Positions 5,400 to 7,223 of a stretch of 7,223 nt of DNA are shown here, piece by piece. Position 1 is the stretch's first letter. Each line of letters opens with the position of its first letter. Origin of the DNA: Candidatus Pelagibacter sp. (GTDB lineage: Bacteria; Pseudomonadota; Alphaproteobacteria; Pelagibacterales; Pelagibacteraceae); assembly GCA_002692325.1 (NCBI GenBank), contig NZJU01000038.1, forward strand, positions 3,138-10,360, read 5' to 3'. The translations under genes were made by a program, and so were the position numbers. The notes under the pieces are model-generated. The model did not search any database. It saw only the letters and a program-made list of their open reading frames with translations, and was not told the origin of the DNA.

Positions 5400-6566
5400 T
5401 CAAGCGTTAAAGGATCTACTCTTAAAATTGCTTCTTTTTTTTGAAATTAGCTTTTCTTTAACCATGTCTACAGCAATTTTTATTGCAGCTTTTGCAGTCC
5501 TTTTTCCTGATCTGGTTTGAAGCATCCAAAGTTTATTTTTTTCGACTGTGAATTCTATGTCCTGCATATCTTTATAATGATTTTCTAATTTTAAAAACAC
5601 TTGTGATAACTGTTTGTAGACTTTTGGCATAGTTTCTTCCATTGAAAGTTCTTTTGAGCCCGCTTTTTGTTTTGCTTTTTTGGTAATATATTGAGGTGTT
5701 CTTGTGCCAGCTACTACATCTTCACCTTGTGCATTAACTAAAAATTCTCCAAAAAACATTTTCTCTCCAGTGGAGGGATTTCTAGTAAAAGCAACTCCAG
5801 TAGAACAATCGTTTCCCATATTCCCAAATACCATCGCTTGTACGTTTACAGCGGTGCCCCAGTCTGCTGGTATTTGATTTAATTTTCTATAAGTCTTCGC
5901 TCTTTGACTGTTCCAAGATAAAAAAACTGCGCTAATTGCACCAATTAATTGCTCATCAACATTTTGAGGGAAATCTTTGCCAGTTTTTGTTTTAATTAAT
6001 TGTTTAAAATTTTTGATTAAACCATCCCAATCTTTTTCGTTGAGTTCTGTATCAAGTAAAACGCCTTTCGTAAGTTTGAAATTATCTATCATTTCCTCAA
6101 ATAAATGAGAGTCTATATTTAATACAACGCTGCTATACATCTGAATAAATCTTCTATAGCTGTCTTTAGCAAACCTCGAATTATTAGTTTTTTTGGATAA
6201 AGCCTCAACAGTTTTATCGTTAAGTCCCAAATTAAGTATTGTATCCATCATACCTGGCATAGAAATTCTAGCGCCTGAGCGCACTGATATTAATAAAGGG
6301 TTTTCTAGGTCTCCAAATTTTTTTTTTGTTTTTTTTTCAATTAAACTAAGTTCTTTCCTGATATCTTTTAATATTATTTTAGGTATTTTTCTTTTATTAA
6401 GAAAAAAAAGATCACATACCTCCGTAGAGATTGTGAATCCAGGAGGAACAGGCAGACCCATTCTGCCCATTTCAGCTAAGTTTGCTCCTTTTCCACCTAA
6501 AATATTTTTTTTGTTTTTTAGTTTGCTAATACTTTTGTCCTCAAAACTAAATAGATATTTTTTCAA
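5400..6566 (-). CDS. ppdK: PPDK segment 1: N-terminal ATP-grasp (nucleotide-binding) domain
   Basis: The first frame of the split ppdK reads 388 residues, of which 1-377 are PPDK and the last 11 (from Arg378) are out-of-frame residues before a TGA. This part binds ATP and phosphorylates the central domain. Seen: NILGGKGANLAEMGRMGLPV (21-40), SVRSGARISMPGMMDT (94-109), NVQAMVFGNMG (241-251), STGVAFTRNPSTGEK (255-269), FLVNAQGEDVVAGTRTPQ (275-292), MQDIEFTVE (334-342) and LQTRSGKRTA (349-358). The TTG start (6564-6566) is supported by KKYLFSFE directly after it, as in PPDK N-termini, and by GGAAGGGA (6571-6578) four bases upstream; the first in-frame ATG is only at residue 33. The frame breaks at the linker to the phosphohistidine domain, so alone it would be an ATP-grasp domain without its partner. 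Confidence 0.85.
   Translation of the reverse strand: MKKYLFSFEDKSISKLKNKKNILGGKGANLAEMGRMGLPVPPGFTISTEVCDLFFLNKRKIPKIILKDIRKELSLIEKKTKKKFGDLENPLLISVRSGARISMPGMMDTILNLGLNDKTVEALSKKTNNSRFAKDSYRRFIQMYSSVVLNIDSHLFEEMIDNFKLTKGVLLDTELNEKDWDGLIKNFKQLIKTKTGKDFPQNVDEQLIGAISAVFLSWNSQRAKTYRKLNQIPADWGTAVNVQAMVFGNMGNDCSTGVAFTRNPSTGEKMFFGEFLVNAQGEDVVAGTRTPQYITKKAKQKAGSKELSMEETMPKVYKQLSQVFLKLENHYKDMQDIEFTVEKNKLWMLQTRSGKRTAKAAIKIAVDMVKEKLISKKRSNFKSRSFNA
5435..5442 (-). other. A8 run carrying the first ppdK frameshift
   Basis: On the coding strand TC followed by eight A and GAAGCA reads Ser-Lys-Lys-Arg-Ser and then runs to a TGA at 5400-5402. With seven A it reads Ser-Lys-Lys-Glu-Ala-Ile-Leu-Arg-Val-Asp-Pro, the normal PPDK linker sequence. 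The excess is therefore exactly one A. Confidence 0.9.
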
Positions 6567-7223
6567 GATATCCCTTCCAATTTAGAAAAATTAATAAAGT
6601 TATTAAAAGTATTACAAAACATTTTTAATAATTGTAATCTATTATATTTTATATCAAGATTTTTATCGTTAACAATTACCTTGTCAAAAAAGTTATCAGT
6701 CAATGATCTAGTTTCGGATAAGCTTATTAACAATTTTTCATAATCTTTGTTACTTTCTTTAACTGTTACAATTTTACGAATTTCATTTATCTTTTCAAAT
6801 AATTTCTTTTCTTCATCTTGTCTAAATAATACTGAGTCTGGGCGCCCGTCTAAATCATCAGCTGACTTTCCGACTATATTATAAGCTCTTTTGTAAGAGT
6901 TTATTGCATTTTTGCCAATGTCTTTCTGAATATACTTGTTCATAATTGTACTTTTTTTATAAAGCTCAAGAAAATTACTATTTATATGAGCGCTTACAGA
7001 CGCATCTATAATATCACCTTTGATATTTCTTTCTTTTAATAAATTTCTTATTCTATCTCTCAAAAATTTAATAACTTCTTTTTCTGTTTCAGGATTTTCA
7101 AGTTTTATGTTTTGTTCTTCGTACAGTTTAATATTATAGTTTATTAAATCGTTAAGTTTTAAATTAATTTTATTCTCTATTATTGTTTTGAGTAAGCCTA
7201 TCGCTGATCTTCTTAAAGCAAAA
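6563..7223 (-). CDS. glyS: Glycyl-tRNA synthetase beta subunit, C-terminal part (5' end outside window)
   Basis: GlyS is the beta subunit of the two-subunit (alpha2beta2) bacterial glycyl-tRNA synthetase, which recognises tRNA-Gly while GlyQ holds most of the catalytic site. The frame is open from the window edge (first full codon 7220-7222) to TGA at 6563-6565, giving the last 219 residues. Seen: FALRRSAIGLLKTI at the edge, matching the D-P-F-A-L-R-R motif of the family; EVIKFLRDRIRNLLKERNIK, the FLRDRL motif; and FFDKVIVNDKNLDIKYNRLQ near the C-terminus, matching the family's FFD-V-MVN...NRL signature of the DALR-type anticodon-binding domain. The C-terminus is complete. The gene overlaps the ppdK start by four bases and carries its ribosome-binding site, so the two form an operon; glyS followed by ppdK is an arrangement I recall from other alphaproteobacteria. 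Confidence 0.93.
   Translation of the reverse strand, partial: FALRRSAIGLLKTIIENKINLKLNDLINYNIKLYEEQNIKLENPETEKEVIKFLRDRIRNLLKERNIKGDIIDASVSAHINSNFLELYKKSTIMNKYIQKDIGKNAINSYKRAYNIVGKSADDLDGRPDSVLFRQDEEKKLFEKINEIRKIVTVKESNKDYEKLLISLSETRSLTDNFFDKVIVNDKNLDIKYNRLQLLKMFCNTFNNFINFSKLEGIS
6571..6578 (-). promoter_or_regulatory. Shine-Dalgarno for ppdK inside the glyS tail
   Basis: GGAAGGGA stands four bases before the TTG start of ppdK, within the last codons of glyS (Leu-Glu-Gly-Ile-Ser). It is the clearest ribosome-binding site in the window and decides in favour of the TTG at 6564-6566. Together with the TTGA start/stop overlap it suggests translational coupling. Confidence 0.55.

Larger units (their letters stand above)
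3904..6566 (-). pseudogene. ppdK: Pyruvate phosphate dikinase gene, full length but with two +1 frameshifts
   Basis: PPDK interconverts pyruvate, ATP and phosphate with phosphoenolpyruvate, AMP and pyrophosphate. Bacteria without a normal pyruvate kinase use it in glycolysis or gluconeogenesis, and SAR11 is known to rely on it. As sequenced the gene is three consecutive minus-strand frames: 6566-5400, 5395-4328 and 4359-3904. Removing one A from each of two coding-strand A-runs (8 A at 5435-5442, 9 A at 4344-4352) restores one 886-residue frame, the usual PPDK length (about 870-900). In that frame the phosphohistidine is His468 and the PEP-site cysteine Cys844, each 13 above the Clostridium symbiosum His455 and Cys831, so no material is lost between them. 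No active-site element is missing. It starts with TTG overlapping the glyS stop. The pseudogene label is provisional: sequencing error or slippage rescue would make it a working gene. Confidence 0.85.

Noticed and set aside
5430..5450. Programmed -1 ribosomal frameshift at the A-run
   Set aside because: A -1 shift enters the third frame and meets a stop after about four codons; a net loss of one base is required. No stem-loop or pseudoknot stimulator is obvious downstream either.
6193..6585. Plus-strand open frame of 130 codons opposite ppdK
   Set aside because: It is the complement of highly conserved PPDK N-terminal coding sequence; its hydrophobic look comes from reading lysine-rich codons backwards as Phe/Leu.
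1..7223. CRISPR arrays, insertion sequences, phage or plasmid genes, direct repeats, att sites at the tRNA
   Set aside because: Reading both strands showed no regularly spaced repeats, transposase or integrase motifs, or duplicated tRNA 3' end; all long stretches are accounted for by housekeeping genes.

Overview
The window is an AT-rich, tightly packed stretch of bacterial chromosome: intergenic gaps are about 10-60 bases, lysine codons form long A-runs, and every recognisable gene is housekeeping. Gene content and protein motifs (alphaproteobacterial-type YgfZ and dihydroorotase, glyS followed directly by ppdK, small genome style) point to a streamlined marine alphaproteobacterium of the SAR11/Pelagibacterales type. 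That assignment rests on recognition of style and families, not on a database search.

Layout. (1) Positions 1-890, minus strand: a dihydroorotase-family amidohydrolase cut by the window edge. It shares a 34-base divergent promoter gap with (2) ygfZ (925-1806, plus), a folate-binding helper of iron-sulfur enzymes. (3) A 39-residue putative membrane protein (1792-1911, minus) overlaps the 3' end of ygfZ and lies 12 bases downstream of (4) a tRNA-Leu(GAG) gene (1924-2007, minus). (5) nadA (2068-3036) and nadC (about 3041-3871), plus strand, encode quinolinate synthase and quinolinate phosphoribosyltransferase, two successive steps of de novo NAD synthesis; nadB is not between them. (6) An AT-rich hairpin (3875-3900) separates nadC from the convergent (7) ppdK (3904-6566, minus), which encodes pyruvate phosphate dikinase. 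(8) The C-terminal third of glyS (6563-7223, minus) lies upstream of ppdK and overlaps its TTG start codon by four bases.

The main anomaly is ppdK. All catalytic landmarks are present, but the gene is split into three reading frames by two +1 shifts. Each sits in a poly-A run (8 A and 9 A on the coding strand), and removing one A from each restores a single 886-residue protein. This could be sequencing or assembly error, a young pseudogene, or a gene rescued by transcriptional slippage. Longer A-runs elsewhere in the same gene keep the correct frame. A second point is the Gln-x-His in place of the usual metal-binding His-x-His in the dihydroorotase-like protein. I see no CRISPR array, insertion sequence, phage gene, defence system or clearly new multi-gene system here.
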